Notes: generated by a model not told the origin, from the sequence alone. A stretch of DNA of 64,000 nucleotides from Azadirachta indica (GCA_022749755.1 CM040452.1:17998350-18062349), one strand, 5' to 3'. Shown: positions 40,627-55,639, counted from the first letter of the stretch. Program-made: numbers and translations.

Positions 40627-41480
40627 AATGGGAAAGAGCGGATTTTGGTTTGGTTTCTGAATCCGTGCTCAACAACCGAACACAGAGTCAGAGAGCAATT
40701 TTAACGAATTGGAAGAAGAAGAATGAGGAGAAGGAGCTTAGTTGTTATTTTATGTGCAGATTGCAGAGGGGTAAATTGGTAAAACAACAGATGTCAACTG
40801 CATGTACAGCTGATGAACCAACTAAACGGTAATTAGCTTAAAAGAAAAAACTAAACAATAATAATTCAGCTTTAAAAATAAATAAAAAATTCGGGGAATG
40901 TCTAAAACCATTAAATTATGAGCAATTTCTTTTCAATAATTACTAATATTCTATACTCTAAATGAATACAATTCTTGCTTCTAACTGGAATTAATAATAT
41001 TTTGTTTCTATGGTGGAGTTTTCCAATAATTTTCGATTGGCGGGATATTTTTGCAACAATAAGTTTCCGTTCAGATTAAATGGTAATAATATCTATACAT
41101 CAAGTGAATCTCACATTAAGAACCAAATTTGTAAAGAATATGAAGCTTAAGGTCGCCAAATAGAACATGTCTTCAAATTTTTAAAGAGATGCTATGAAAT
41201 TTTTGGGGTTTTAAATCGGCATAAAAAGACAGGAATTTTAATTCCGAATTCAAAGGCAAGTGTTGGGAGGCCCAAAATGTGTGCTGCCGCTGTGGTGTGT
41301 GTGAATGGGATGGGTTCATATTTCCACTAAATTATAAAATAATGTTGGTGGTGTGACACAAGGTGTCAATTTCAGTAGTGGACATCGAGGAATTTGGACC
41401 ATTGTAGTTGTTTGAGGTCGAGTCAACGCCAGCATTCCATTTGACCTTTCCCTCGGTGGAATTCAGATGGGGCCTGCCCA

Positions 41481-41487
<7 letters not shown>

Positions 41488-41528
<41 letters not shown>
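41488..41528. repeat. (ATT)n microsatellite
   Basis: Thirteen to fourteen ATT units, uninterrupted, between the TPST promoter and the EDR2-like gene. Homopolymer reading frames across it (poly-Leu, poly-Asn) are not genes. Confidence 0.95.
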
Positions 41529-41811
41529 CCTTTTTCTTGATTTGCCACTGGTATAGAAAACTATCTAGATCATGGGGCAACCATAAGATAAACAAATTAT
41601 GATCTCTTTATATATATATATATATATACGCACTATTAAAGACACATCTGTACAAAGATTGATTGTATATGGGCATCATCAGGAGATACTGCCATTTTCA
41701 ATTTTGATTGAATCAAAGAATCATTTTTGCATACACATCTTGATTGCTGTTTGTCTGTGAATTAGCCTATTAACCTTGCAAGGAAGAAAGACATGAAGTA
41801 GGGGCAGATAA

Positions 41812-44800
41812 TCATGGCTTCACCAAAACTGCTTTTGCTGCATCCAGATGATTCAACCGGCAAGTTCCCAGCAGAAATTCCGGGAGCTCTTCTTCTGTAT
41901 TTGCCTGTAAAAGTACATCAGTATTTAGGATGTTAATGGACTGATACATCATTATGAAAAGGTGGGATTTGCATAGTTGACCCTAACTATGTATGCGAGA
42001 ATCAGGATATTGCTGACTTAAAATATTGCATAAATTCCTAACTCTTATAAGACCAAATTGTTTGGCGAGTAAAGTTAAATTAAAATTATAAGTAGGATTT
42101 AGTGTTGTAACTTCAACTCTCCAATCCTTACAGATTAGAATATGTAGTCGATGGAGCATTTTTCTTTTTTTTTGTTTTCCATGTGAGGCAGAATTTAAAA
42201 GCAATAACATGACCTATTGTGTATACAGGAAAATGCTTCTTTTTTCAATCTTTAAACTAACTGCATTGCAGGGAAATTTTAGCCTGCTTGTGCTGATTTA
42301 TGATGAAGACCTTCCGTTACAATATAGTTGGATCCACAGCATAAAAGTAAAAAAAAAGCTTGAAGAACCTTTTGCCACAATATACAAGTGGAGTGGTTTT
42401 ACCTGTATCAAGAATGCCATTTCAATAACCAGATTGTTGAGGTAACCAAGAACAAGACTGACCACACCCCTTGCAACTGTTGATGACCCAATATCAACCC
42501 CGAGCTGAAATGATATTGAAAAACTTTAAGGCTTATCTTAAAAAGGTGAAAGAATATATTAAAAAATAAAAAAAAAATCATCACTCAGACAGTCCATCTG
42601 GTAAAACCCTATAAAAACTTGGCTCTCTCACTGGATTGCAGGGTTCCGGCAAGGGTTAGATAAAAAGGTATGAATTCCACTAAACTATGAATTAAAGTAA
42701 CAAAAGTTTAACGTTGAGTAAAAACATTTCAACATAACTGATTTTATAAAAAATATGAACATAGTTAAATCACTTCCAATCCTCCACCCTCACCCATCAT
42801 ATAGTATATTGTTCATAAAATTACCTCCAAGTAGTTCTTCCCATGGAAATAGTTAATTTCCAGAGCTTGACCAATCAGGCAAGCTTTCTTCCCCACACTT
42901 TGCTTAACTATCCATGAACCCTGCAAAAATAAGTTTTAACCAATATCAGCATGGATTATTGAATGTTCGGAATGAAATAAGTGCAGCATACAGCAAAATA
43001 TCTATTTCTGAAAAAGGACACTTTATATCTTCCCAATTCACATGCAATAGATCTATGCATTAAGATCATTGTAGGCCTTATGTTTGAGAACTTTGATAAA
43101 TGAACAAATGTGGCAATAAAGGGATAAATAGAAAGATTCAAGCAACATTTCACAATATGCAGTAGGAAAACCCAGTTAAAAATGCAAAAAGCCTTTCTTT
43201 TATTGAGTACACGGTGTTGAGCATACTGTTCCTGTTTTTGCACATTTTCTACTACGTGAGGCAACCAAGCAATTAAAAGATCATGCAAGCATATTATGAG
43301 TTCTAGATCTTAAAATGAATATAAGTCATTATCTTCACGAACCTTAGATATGTACGGTATGAGCTTAAACCTCGAATTTCGATATGCATCATCCCCCTTG
43401 ATAAAGCTTTCTAGTAACGGTGTCTCCTTGACAGGAGTAGTCATCATATAGTATAGAGCTAGGCTATATGTTGTTGAACCAGGCACCTGTTTCATATAAA
43501 CAAATTCTACCATAAAAATTCAAAAACTATTATAGATTAAGGCTTGTTTTACTTGAGCATAAAAGAATAGTATAGATTAAGGCTTTCTTGACTTGACATT
43601 ACCTGTATGTTTATAATGAAGAAAAACTCCGGCCCACCCCGCTCCGCATATTTCTGCGGGATAAAGCTTGTAAAATTTCTACAATCATAATAATAGGCAA
43701 ATCCAACATCTATGGAGACTAGCCAATATTAATTGTAGGAGATTTTTACACATTTAAAGATCAACCTGAACAATTCCCCCAGGACGGCCCCCAAGATCAT
43801 CTTCACGTTTGTCAGATTTTAGCCAATCAGCAGCAACCATTTGCATCAAGGTGCCCTTTGCCTTAACCTAGAAAACAGACAATAGAGTTACAGAGAAATA
43901 ATAAGAACCGTAAGTCAAGAGAATAAATTTCCCATTGTCCAGTTGAATGCGAATATCATCAGAAATAATCCCAAAACAAATTGAACTAGACTACTCTGAA
44001 TTACCTCACTACATAGATCAGTGACCATCAATAACAAGCAGACCTTTACTAAGTTTTTTCATTACCAATTTTCCGTCCATACCTTCTGCCGATCTTGCAG
44101 ATAATTCTTTCCACGAATTAAGAAAGTAGACGGATCAGTTGACGTCCAGCTGCAAGGCAAGGTACAAGTAGGATCCTTTTGAAGAGTGGTTCCATAGCAG
44201 CATGAAAAATTGCCTTCCCTTGATATCCCTTGTAAGTCTACATAGCCCCTCTTCTGAACTGTGATACAGATAATTCTCCTGACGTCAACATATCACAGAG
44301 AAAAGAAAACCAGATACAGCTATAACAGAAGCAAATTTCTTTTGCCATGAATTCAAAGATTTCAGCATAATATTAGTAAGTCAAATCAAATTCACCTGCA
44401 AGATCATGCAATTTTCGGACAAAACCAGCAGCTGTTGACAACTTCGGATGACGTGTATCCTGCGACAGTTAATTTCATTCAGTCAGTGAGGAGATCCAAG
44501 TAAGCAATATTTAGAAATTTCAAGCATTGCTTGAACAACAGGGACAGACAAACTGACAGTTGTAACTGGTCCTACACACCATATTGCAGCCACTGGCACT
44601 GACAGTACCAGAAAAGATATGCAAACAAGGTTTCTACCATATACACATTTTTTTCCACTTTCCCCAATAAGCAACAAAATGATGTAAAATCATACATGAT
44701 GATGGTAGTTTTCTAAAAATTAGTATCCACAGCTAGGTCAGCAGAGCAACAGGAATAGGATCAGCAAGCACATAATTGTTAGGATGCCCCATAATAAACT

Positions 44801-47800
44801 TCTCAACCATGAATTTACTTGCAACTTATGAATGTGGCAGCAAAATTTGAACAAAACTTGAAAAGGCATTAATTATATTAGGATGACGTAACTGATGCAA
44901 AATGTCCTTAAAACCCACTCCAACTTCTCTTCATTACTGAGAAAGAAACAAGAACTCTTTTGACATAGCTGGTACCTGCGAGTGCATTTCTGGACCAAAA
45001 TCAGAAGTCCAGCCATTTTCCAAATCATCATAGTCCGATGGTTCTGGAACATCGAAGAATTCATCAGCAGCATCATTCAGGTCCACAAGACTTGCATGTT
45101 CTGAAGGGAATTTATCTGCTTCTCCACTCGTATTTTCCTTGTTGTTCCCATCCTCTATTTGTGTTTGAACCACATTGCCTCCATCTAATTGACGTCGCCT
45201 ATCGGTTCTACTCAACTCTCCAGATGAAAAATCAGAGGAAGAATAATTTCCTTGTTTTGCTCTAAAAAGCTCTCGTAAAGCTGCAATAGGAAAACAGTAA
45301 TCCCAAACCATTTCGTAGAAGAGCATAAAAGTCACGTGGATGCATTAATGGTATATGTATAAAACTCTAACAACAATAACATTACCAGCAAGTCTCTCAA
45401 GCATGCAGATGGTAATAGCTCGAGCTGAAGAAGGTTGAAGATAAGATCTCCAGCATTTCCAATCAATAGCAAGCATGTGCTTTACAACTGATTTTTTCCC
45501 TTGGTTTACAGGTGATACAACATAGCCCCCACCTGCAAGAGAGTATTATCTCCTATTTTCCCCTTGGTAATTTAAACTATATGCTGATCAAAAGAATGCA
45601 GAAATAAGGACATCTCCTCATGAATGGATCACTAAATATAATAGTCAAGTCAAACCACAGGCTTCAAAATTGTTACAGTTGTATGTCAACTTATCTCTAT
45701 AGGGACACATGTATGCATTTAAAAGACACAGACCACAGAGATTTCCAATTCAAGACACCAGCAGGGATCTAGTTTTATATGTTTATTTTGTCATTATATG
45801 CATGCATGAAACACTGGTATACTCTAGCAAATATTCTTTTCCTAATAAATTTAAGCATACATTACTTTTAAGGCAGGCACGAACATAGCCCTTCTGAGGA
45901 GGACATTTCTTGTGGAATACAGAATGGTAGAGTATAACTGCGATAGAATAAACCAAAGAAAGTTATTTCTGATTCAAATTATATATGGAGATATAATTTT
46001 GGAGAATTTCCTCCCAACATTACAACCATATGTTCCATCATCTTCCCTTCTCCAATAACGCCGCAACAAGAGATCTCTACGTTTCATTCCCCTGCAAATT
46101 AGAGCATGTAAATGAATAGATTTACAACTCAACTATTAGGCATCAGCATTAAAAGAAGTAATTATATGTATTAAAAATTAAGATCTGACCAGGGTAACCA
46201 GTCACTGTATAACTGTTTGTTGATTATATCAGTATGACCATCAAGATGTTCAACCACATTGCCCTTGTAGAAACAGAAGTCCCATCTGCAAGCAGATTTG
46301 TAAAATGACATTGGGCATCAGAAGATTAGACCTTTGCCTAACAAAGATCAATTACTTGATAATTAAAGCTGTAATTACGCGCAACTAAATGATATGAATC
46401 ATTGGGTATCATATGACCAGTAAGATGGGGTTTCATAATTTATCCAGACAATATATTTCAATTAACTTCATAGTGCATTTTAGTCCGTGCAAGTCCCAGA
46501 TTTCAAGATTATATGGTTCTAAGGTTGGGAGGATACATCCTTCATATTGAGAACCCTCAAACTTGTCTTTGTATATGGACAAAGTCATTGAGCACACAAA
46601 TGTTGAAGTTTTTGTGTTCGGAGGGTGCCATTTAAAGTTTAAATTTTTCAAAAATATGGTTCTCAACTCAGGAAACTAGCCACTACTATTATAGTTTTAA
46701 CAATACAAGACTTTTGTCTACAAAAAGGATCAATCGATGAGGCAATGCCTATATTCAGAGATGCCATCCATTGCTACTTTAGAAACTTACACCTCAACCA
46801 CGAGTTTAAGTGACATGAAGCAAACTTACTCTGATCTTGAGGCACCAAGAGACATTAGCGTCTGGAAAATGGCTTCTGAAGTTCCGTCCACCACCCCCAC
46901 AGCCATTATGGCAGGATGATCATCCCACTGGAGACAGAACAAACAAATTCAGTATTTTAATCCAGAACCCATATATGGAAAAAAGAAAGGTTACCAACCT
47001 TCCCATGAGATTCCCTATCTTTTCCTTCTTTAAACAGCCGCAGACCTGCAGTAAACTTACAATTTCAGGAGCGAAACTTGAGCTATATCAAACAGCATAT
47101 TAATAGTTTGTACGAACCATTCTGACAACCAAAGATTGTCCAAGGTGAAGGTGCAATCACATCAGATGTCACTTGCTCCATGCGTGTCGCAGAACAAAGA
47201 GTCCAGTCAACAGACTTAGTGTGATTTGCCCTACTGGAGCCAGTCAATCTGCATGCAATAGAAATCGAGTATCAACCGTAAGTTCATCGTGCCACAACTT
47301 CAGTGCAAAGACAACATTCTTGAACACAAAGACCAGCCACAGCTCATAATCCTAAGTTTTTTCTGGACCAGTTCATCGACACTGTTTCAGTGAAGTTAAT
47401 AACACAAAAATTGAAAAGTTATAATTTATGTTGAAAGAACACTGATTGCTGAGAACTATATTTAATATACCTAAAAGACTCCCAAGGGCTATTTAAATAA
47501 CCAACACTGTCTCCTTGGTCTGGACAACCCTGCATAACATAGAAGGGTTAGCCTCCTGCTGTATAATACAAACAAATCTGCCGTACATTAAGCAAACAGA
47601 GCTTTGTAACCTTTAAAGCTGCTTCTTGAAATGAATGAATCCATTTTGCTGCTTCTTCAGGACTGCTCGCTCCTAGCTATGACATGAACTTTCATAACTT
47701 ATACATGAAAAATTTACATAAACTCAACAATTCTTTATGTAATGATTAGCTTACCTTAAGTTGATCATTATGATTAGATGTATTATACAGGGTAAATATG

Positions 47801-48834
47801 AAGAACACCTGCAAGTAGAACAAGGAGCTTTCTTAACAAAAGGTATCCATACCACAAAACTTGATTAGAAACTATAAACTACCATGAATAACCACGAGTC
47901 AAAACAGCATAATTCACATACTTTTCTGTGAATGCTCTCTCTCCCGTTGTCTGTTACCCGAATGCAGGAATCTACAATTGCACTTCTAACAGGATCCTGA
48001 CAAGAAAAGAAGATTTTTCAATTTTGTTTTCATAGTGGATTTCCATTGAAACGAACTCAAAAACCTGTTCAAATAAACAAAATGCAATTCTCAAAATAAA
48101 ATTACATACATATCCAAAATTTTAAGAGAACCTAGTAAATAGCGCATAGAAGTACCTCATTAAGTTTGTTTGAACATTGGTATATTACTAAACCAAAGAA
48201 ATATTTTTTTAACGCTAATTAGTGCACGCTCTTATCAAATAATCCTACTCCATCTCTCAATACATTACTTTATAGCCATTCACCATGGAAGCACTTTAGT
48301 ATATTACTCCAATTCAATTGTTGCAATTTGATATTAGACAAAATTTCCTTAAGTATCATCGGGTTGTTGAAGTCGCAACCTATTCAACCAGTCTACATTT
48401 TAGCACCTAATATCATAATAATAGATTTCCACCAAAAACAAAACAATAATGATAAGAGGAACCAGAAAAAAAAAAAAAAACTGAATACACAATACATAAA
48501 CATTTAAGCATACATTGCTGTATTTAAACCCAAATTTTTCATCAAATACTGGGAAAAAACTTACAATTGTAACGAAATTGTTTTAACACTAGGAAAAATC
48601 TAAAATCGCTGAAGCATAAGTAAAATTGCAGTAGAAGTAAAATTTAAAGTGAGAAAGAAGCAAACAAGAAGCGACCTCTTTCTTTGAATCTGGTAAAGAC
48701 TTGAAGCACTTGAGAAGATGATCTTCCAAAACGAAATACCGTTTTCTAGAATACTGTAAACCAATCCGATTAGACCGAATCAAGTACAACCACCCCTCCA
48801 TTCTTCCCTCGCTCTTGGTTTGCGACACATCCAT
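41812..48834 (-). CDS. EDR2-like protein: PH, START and DUF1336 (EDR2_C) domains
   Basis: The predicted protein has 733 residues from 21 coding exons: 48834-48676, 47996-47922, 47808-47755, 47676-47611, 47529-47471, 47248-47118, 47045-46999, 46927-46830, 46285-46190, 46091-46027, 45937-45866, 45532-45386, 45280-44976, 44459-44396, 44258-44083, 43867-43766, 43653-43603, 43486-43343, 42920-42825, 42504-42403 and 41904-41812. A PH domain opens the protein (about 10-115; MEGWLYLIRSNRIGLQYSRK). A START-like lipid-binding domain follows (about 175-355; VMSLGASRSEWDFCFYKG-type core). An acidic, variable linker (about 357-460) joins it to the C-terminal EDR2_C domain (about 515-730), with GGPEFFFIINIQVPGSTTYS and a conserved end. 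Arabidopsis EDR2 binds phosphoinositides and restrains cell death and powdery-mildew resistance. This copy matches the more divergent PH-START member of the family, whose role is less known. Confidence 0.93.
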
Positions 48835-49300
48835 CTCAACAAAATTAAATATTTTTTTTCGAAGAAAAAAATGTAAAATCTAAATGTTTCCAGTAAAATA
48901 AAATGAATAAATTAAGGAATGATTAAATCCATGCAAGAGAGGAGTTAAAATAATCAATGAGTGTGGGGCGAATCAGTGATCCCGCGATCACTGTAAAACA
49001 GAGGGAATTGCGAACGAGTGAATTTCCAGGGAAAGGAAAGGAAAGGAAAAAGAAAAAGAAAAAGAAAAGGAAAAGAAAGGAAACTGCTTTTTTTTTTTTT
49101 TTTTCCTCTCTCTGTATTTCTTCTTTACTTGTTTTCCTGAGTTGTGTTGTTTGTCTGTTTTTCCGTTTCTCTCCGTCCAAGCAATTGCAACTGAATTGGC
49201 TGGCTCGAACTCAAAAAGCCAAGACGTGGGTGAGAGCACAGCGCATATGAGACAAAGATTGACTGACGAATCGTTTCTTAACAAATTGACTTTTTTGCCC
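48835..49300 (-). promoter_or_regulatory. EDR2-like leader and promoter with a purine-rich tract
   Basis: Upstream of the EDR2-like ATG, 49026-49083 is nearly pure A/G on the + strand (GGAAA/GAAAAA units), so the - strand transcript would carry a CT-rich leader. A 16-20 base T run follows at about 49089-49105. Lysine- or phenylalanine-rich reading frames across this tract are artefacts. The transcription start is probably in this stretch. Confidence 0.5.
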
Positions 49301-51199
49301 CTTCCTTTGAGAATTGGGTGTAAGGATCTTTCCCTTATTCTTTTGGCATATTTTTTCCTCCATTATTTTTCCCCTATACTTTAATTATATATTAATTAAA
49401 TAATTAAGGAAATAATCAAATTACAGTATCATCAAAATATCTCAAGTGAGTTACGAGTACAGGGATGCAACGCATAATTTCACTTGCTTCACAAGCTTAC
49501 ATTAGTTATCTTTTATTATTAGTGACCTACCACTATCATCATATTAAATAGGATAATAACTTTTGTTTAATTATCTTTAATTTATTAATAGATTGGCAAG
49601 CAATCACTTAATCAAAATTTTATCATTTCAAATTTGATTCTTCGATAATGGATTTTATATTTTTAATGGCAATAATTGAATAATTTTTTTTTTTAATTTT
49701 CTTGAGCAATTAATACACTCTTTGAAACATATAATGTATTTAATTTCACTTTCAATCATATAATGAACTTCTATCAAAAGTGTCTTTTTCAATACATGCC
49801 CTAAAACATAATGTCGATATAACCTCAAAAGTGTAAAATTGCAAAAATAATTTTTTACTTTTTTATGAAACTTTTAGAAATAATAAGAGGGGTAATTTGG
49901 GTCAAATCAGAGTCACAAGCTGTAATTGCTTATACTTAATCAAAAGATGAAGATAATATACATGACGTGAGTAGAGTTGAGTATAGTATTGAGAAGAGAG
50001 GAGATAAGAGATATAAAGTATAGAGTAAAAGGCATATCTTGTTACATCATTGTTGTATTTTCCCATTATATAATTAGTTACTAAAGTTAACAGAATCTAC
50101 TTGGTGTGACTATGACTTGTCAATACATTTCAAATTTCAAAATCTACGCATTAAACTTTAAAATTTTTAACGAAATTCTTTCTTTGATTCCTTACCCTTT
50201 TACCCTAAAATAACGAAATACTTTAAACTTGTGCAATTGGGAAATTAAATTGACAATAATACCACATGATTTATCTTTTCCTTCTGCTGAGAATGCAGGC
50301 GTAGAGCCAGAGATTCCTGTGGCAATTTGTACCAAACTTTTAAATTATTGAAGCTCTGCTCCGTATGATAATATGCAGTAATTAATTAATAGTATTAGAG
50401 ATTACTGTCTTTCTTTTGTTTTTAGTTTTGAAAAAGGCTGAAACTTTCGGCTCTCAATCAGCAGCCAAGTGGGCGGCGCCTCTAACCAATGATTTCGCTT
50501 ATATTGCAGAAATGGCCACTCACTCCATTTTGGCACGTTCTATTTTCACGCAATTTTCGGTTCTAACATATTGGTACCTTAACTTTTAATAAATGACAAA
50601 TCATGATGTAACATCTACATTTTAACAGTTTAGTCTCCCTGCCACCAGATTGAAATTTGAATGTTGCTTTAACGGTATAAATTGAAAAACAAAAGGTACT
50701 CGGGCAAAGGTTAAGGCACTAAGGTAGGGATTAAATTGTTAAATTTGATAAATTCGTGTCATAATTTATTATTTATAAAAAGATTAGGGACAAACCATAT
50801 TATTGTCCCATTAAATCTCTCTTACTTTTACAGTTTAATTTAAAATTTGTAATTATTATTATTTTATTTTATCTTCCACGTATATATTGCAATAACTGGT
50901 ATAGGCTCGCTTTTAAAGATGCGTCGCTATCGGCTTACATTTTCTCTATTTTTTTTATATGATATTTATTCCAACTTTATGGTAACATTATTTTCAGGGC
51001 ACATCTATATAAATATTTATTTTTTTTAAAAAAAAATATAATAATTAAGAATTTGGGATGAAAGATAAAAATGAAATAACTACTTTTTTTTTTTTTTCTG
51101 TGGTTCATTTAACATAGGGATTAGGAAATCACATGAAGGATGATATGCATGGGGTGCATGTTTTGTATTTGGAAAGCAATATGTTATCATTTCCCATAC

Positions 51200-51240
51200 A
51201 TGCCTATGCCTATGCCTATGCCTATGCCTATGCTATGCTA
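51200..51240. repeat. Hexanucleotide (TATGCC)n microsatellite
   Basis: About five TATGCC-type units end in two TATGC(TA) variants. The tract is intergenic. Confidence 0.9.
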
Positions 51241-53138
51241 TGTAGTAGTAAAATAATAATCAACAATTGCCTTGTTTGTGTACCAAAAAGATGTTTTCTT
51301 GTAGGAAACAACAATAAGGATTGCATGTATGTGTGCACTCCAAAGCAAGCAAGAAACGAAGAAAACATAGGACCACTTCTTAAATTTTCTTCAATGAAGT
51401 ACTTGGGAAGCTGCAATATTCCATAACCTATCATGATTTCTCAAAAGTAAAGCCGAAAAAATAATAATAATAAAATTTTAATTTTTAAGATAAAGTTGTA
51501 TTAAGTATATTGACAAATATGATACTGTTATATCACTATCACACATATGATATTTTTTATAAAAATGAAAAGAAAAATAAATTATATAAAATATTTGACA
51601 ACAATATAATTATATCACATTAATTTGTATATGTTGTATTATTCTTTGTAGTAAGTATGATATTGAATAGATATTTAAAAAATAAAAATTTATAATAAAA
51701 ATAATCAAAAATTATAATAAAAAAAGTCATGGATAGCATAATGATAATGATAAGACACTATTTTTTAGAATTGAAATATTTGAAAAGAGTAACGTTAGAC
51801 TTTTCAAATTTTATATCAAAATTTGTATTCTAAATTTGTTTCTTTAAATAATATAAAATTATTTTAATTGAAAAAGGGCTTTTAAGTTTTAAGGTATTTT
51901 AATTAAAAATGAAAACGAAAAATTCACCCAGACAAAAAGGGTAGGTGAAAAGGAGAAATGACGTTAGAAATCCAAACGCACCAACCATCCGAGTGGGGTT
52001 TGTGGGTTGGTTCATTACCTTAGCTGGCAAAATAAAAATAATCATCACCACCTTATTATAATAACAATATTTAATTCACATTGACATCGTCTCCCAAGTC
52101 CTAACCAAATATTTTTATTTAAATTAAATGAATAAGATAATATTGTTAGGAGTAGGCAGGTTGCCCGGTTAATTATTTCGTAAACAATAAGTAATGTCGT
52201 TTTAGCTTTTAGGAACATGTCGTTTTCACAAATGGCAGTGATGAAGCCTCTTTAGAAATAGGGTCACAAATCACAATGCGCTTCTACGGGGATTCGGGGG
52301 GTAATCTTGACTTCCGCCTTGGAAGTTTCACCGGTCAAATATTAATGCATAGTATATAAAACTTCCTAATATGTTTCCTTCGTTTGATATTGTTAATCGC
52401 AAATTAATGTTAATGTTATAATTGTCAAACTTTAAATGTATTTTATTTGTTTCTTTTTTGGAAATTAACATCACTATTTTAAGAAATACTCTAGGTTGAA
52501 TTTGGATGATATCTATTCTTAATATTATTATAAAATATTGATACTCTATTTTCGTCAACGCATAAATTTACTAATTTATGGGATAATATATAGTCAATTT
52601 AATTTGAAATTTGTAAAGTTAAAATTTACGTTAAACTTTCGGCACTAATAAATAGTTAAAGAGTGCTTCAATTAAGGAAAAAGATTTCTCTCATTTGTGT
52701 AACAAATTGTAAGTGGGGAAATAACCGGATATCAATTTAAGACCAATAATAAACTCCAAAGGCGGATCAAGTTCATATGTCAACAGACCTGACCCGAACT
52801 AACACACTAAGGCCTTAAGGCCTTAAAACCACGAGTCATAGGGCCAGGCATCTTTTGTCTTTATCTCCGACCAAGAAGAAAACATGTCTAATGGATAAAG
52901 ATTAAAGGATAAGAAATAACAAGAGATGGTTCGTGAGAGGATCACAGAACAGAACAGCTGCCCATTATCCCTAAATTCTCGAAAGGTAACCTATTAACCC
53001 CAAACACGCGACCATGATTTTCAAAGTCGACTAATATAAACGAGAAATTTACAATCTATTTAAAATTGCTATTGAAAGAGGTGAGAAGTAATTTTTAATT
53101 GTTAAAAGTTATTTTTGAGTATTTGGTAAAATTTTTTT

Positions 53139-54288
53139 AAAATTACTTTTAGCAAAATCGCATTATCTTATAGTAGATTTAAGGAAGTAGGAAAAGTTAA
53201 AATTACTTTTTGGCAAAATCATACAATAAATTTACCAAATGCACATAATTGATTTTCAAATTTATAGTACTTTTAAAAATAAAATTTATCAAATATTAAA
53301 TTAATTCTCTTTAAAATTTATTATTTTTATAGCACAATTAAAGTAGATTTTTTTAAAATTCACAACAATTCCGAATTGATCCTTACACTATCAAAATACT
53401 GTTTCACTATTTTTAAAAAACTCTAGACACTTTCTATGTTAAACATTATATTCATTTATTTCTCAAATTAGTATTATGCAGAAAAGAAAAATTTGGTATC
53501 AACATAAATCATTTTTAAATAAATATTTTATTAAAATCATTTTTGACAAAATTACACTATCTTTCAGTAGATTTGGAGAAGTAGAAAAAGGTAAAATTAC
53601 TTTTGGTAAAATCACACCATTTTACAGTAAATTTTGAGAAGTAGGAAAAGAAATACATTTTAAAATCTAATTTTAAAAATTAATTTACTTTCTAAGTATA
53701 ATACCAAATATATTTATTTAAGATTACAAAAATCTAAAATTAACCCTACAAATAATTTTTAAATTTCAACTTTAATTAAGAAACAAACCAAAATTTTTTC
53801 TTTTCATTATTTTTTTTTTACATTTATTTTTAGTTATGATATATATTTGTCTATAAATTATTTTATATAAGTATATATTATATTAAGTTATATTATTATT
53901 ATATTATATTATATTAAATACTTAAAGTAATTTTTTTTTATTACTATTCACTATATACATTTTAATCATTTGTATTATTACAATATTTTTAACAAATGAA
54001 CAAAATTGATTTTTAAATTTACAACACTTTTAAAAATAAAATTTATCAAATATTATGTTGATTCTTTTTAAAACTGATTATTTCTTTAAAACAATAAAAG
54101 TAGATTTTTTTAAAATTTACAGCAATTTCGAATTGATCCTTACACTATCAAAATACTGTTTCACTATTTTTAAAAAAACTCTAGACACTTTCTATGTTAA
54201 ACATTATATTCATTTATTTCTCAAATTAGTATTATTGAGAGAAGAAAAATTTGGTATCAACATAAATAATATTTAAAAAAATATTTTA
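53139..54288. repeat. Pair of about 285-bp direct repeats around short iterated motifs
   Basis: Copies at 53247-53530 and 54003-54288 align over their whole length, including the shared blocks GAATTGATCCTTACACTATC and AACTCTAGACACTTTCTATG. Between and beside them are variants of AAAATTACTTTTGGCAAAATC and CAGTAGATTTGGAGAAGTAG (53139-53222, 53534-53650). The second copy has a few small indels. The arrangement resembles nested or rearranged non-autonomous DNA transposons. There is no reading frame, and no clean terminal repeats were found. Confidence 0.8.
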
Positions 54289-55607
54289 AGAGAATAGTTT
54301 TAGTTCACAAAGGGTTTCTAGCAAAAATTTAATATTATAACCAATAGAAGCTAAAAAATGTGGATTTCTTTTAAATTTTGTAGAAAGGCAACTAGGGAGA
54401 GTTTTTTTGTCTGATATAAGACATAATCGCCCTAATGCGGACGGGGTTTAACTATCCTAACTATTGAGCGAGGAATTGCGATGATTGGGAGTGGCTAAAT
54501 GGTTCGCTTATTCGCTAACATTGAGTCATGTATTATCCACGTGACGTGTCAGGCAAATATAATTGTGTTTATGGGCTAGTCCATGAAGAGAAGCCCATGG
54601 ACTATCCGTCAGATATGAATACTCTTTACTTGTAAAAATCCAAAATCGTTATCTGGACTTAAAAACTTGTCTCTGTTTATCCATGACACCCAAGTTCTAA
54701 GTACACCCATCATTCTCTCCATATAATTTTTCTTTATTTTTTAAAATAAAATAACATCTATCGAAATATTTTAATTAAGCAAATTTTACACCAAGACTTA
54801 AACATCTTTTTTTCTGTTATCTTCATACAAAGAGTTATTTATGGAAAATTTTATGTATAAAAATTTGGTTTAACGAGTGTTATTTATATCATTGTTACCA
54901 TTGATAATCTATAGATATTGAAAACTTTAGAATGGAGATGGAGTTTTTAAACTTTTTTAATATCATTTCTCCTTTTTGTGTTTGTGAATTAGCTAGTTGC
55001 TTTGATTTACCTCTTTATTTTTATTTTTTTTAATATATGATATGCGAATCAAGAAAAATAGAACAACAAATTTCTAACAAATTGTAAATCTAAAAAAGAT
55101 AGAAATAATGATTAAATAATTAATAAAAATTACGTAACAACAAAAAAAAAAATGACAAAACAATTAAGTATAAATTAATTTATAATTAGAAGTTCATTCT
55201 CATTATTTTTGGTAAAAGGAAAGCCAAAACTTTCTAAACTTTTGATTGCAATTTTTTTTTTGTTTGAATAAATATAAAAGAAAATATATTTGTTAGAGGA
55301 GTTTAACAACCTCTTTGTACTTGAAAGTGAAAACATTGAGATTGATTTTAGGAGAAATTTTCATTTTCTGTTTCTAGAAAATTCTCCAAATGGTGTATCT
55401 AATTATATTTATATTCATCAACATCAATTTAAAAGAAATTATATACATCTACATGTGTGTATCTAATTATGCATCACAACACATTTAATATAATTTTGAT
55501 TGTTACATCAAGTTTTGGTATTTAATGATATTACTTTACTGCCAATTTATCGTTAGTTATAGTACCATTATAATTATATTTCATTTGAAGTCATTAATAA
55601 TATAACT

Positions 55608-55639
<32 letters not shown>

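Larger units (their letters stand above)
40283..41811. other. TPST leader/promoter and EDR2-like 3' flank
   Basis: The first 230 bases hold the probable TPST leader, with an intron bounded by a donor at 40501 and a duplicated acceptor region (listed separately). A telo-box AAACCCTAA lies at 40618-40626. The rest is AT-rich spacer with an (ATT)n tract at 41488-41528 and a (TA)n run at 41608-41628. No other gene is seen. Confidence 0.55.

Noticed and set aside
41332..41602. Reading frames with poly-Asn or poly-Leu
   Set aside because: They span the (ATT)n microsatellite.
48923..49384. Lys-rich and Phe-rich reading frames on both strands
   Set aside because: They come from the purine-rich tract in the EDR2-like leader and have no family signature.
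54055..54276. 73-codon frame in the AT-rich repeat
   Set aside because: It lies inside the second direct-repeat copy and the first copy does not keep the frame.
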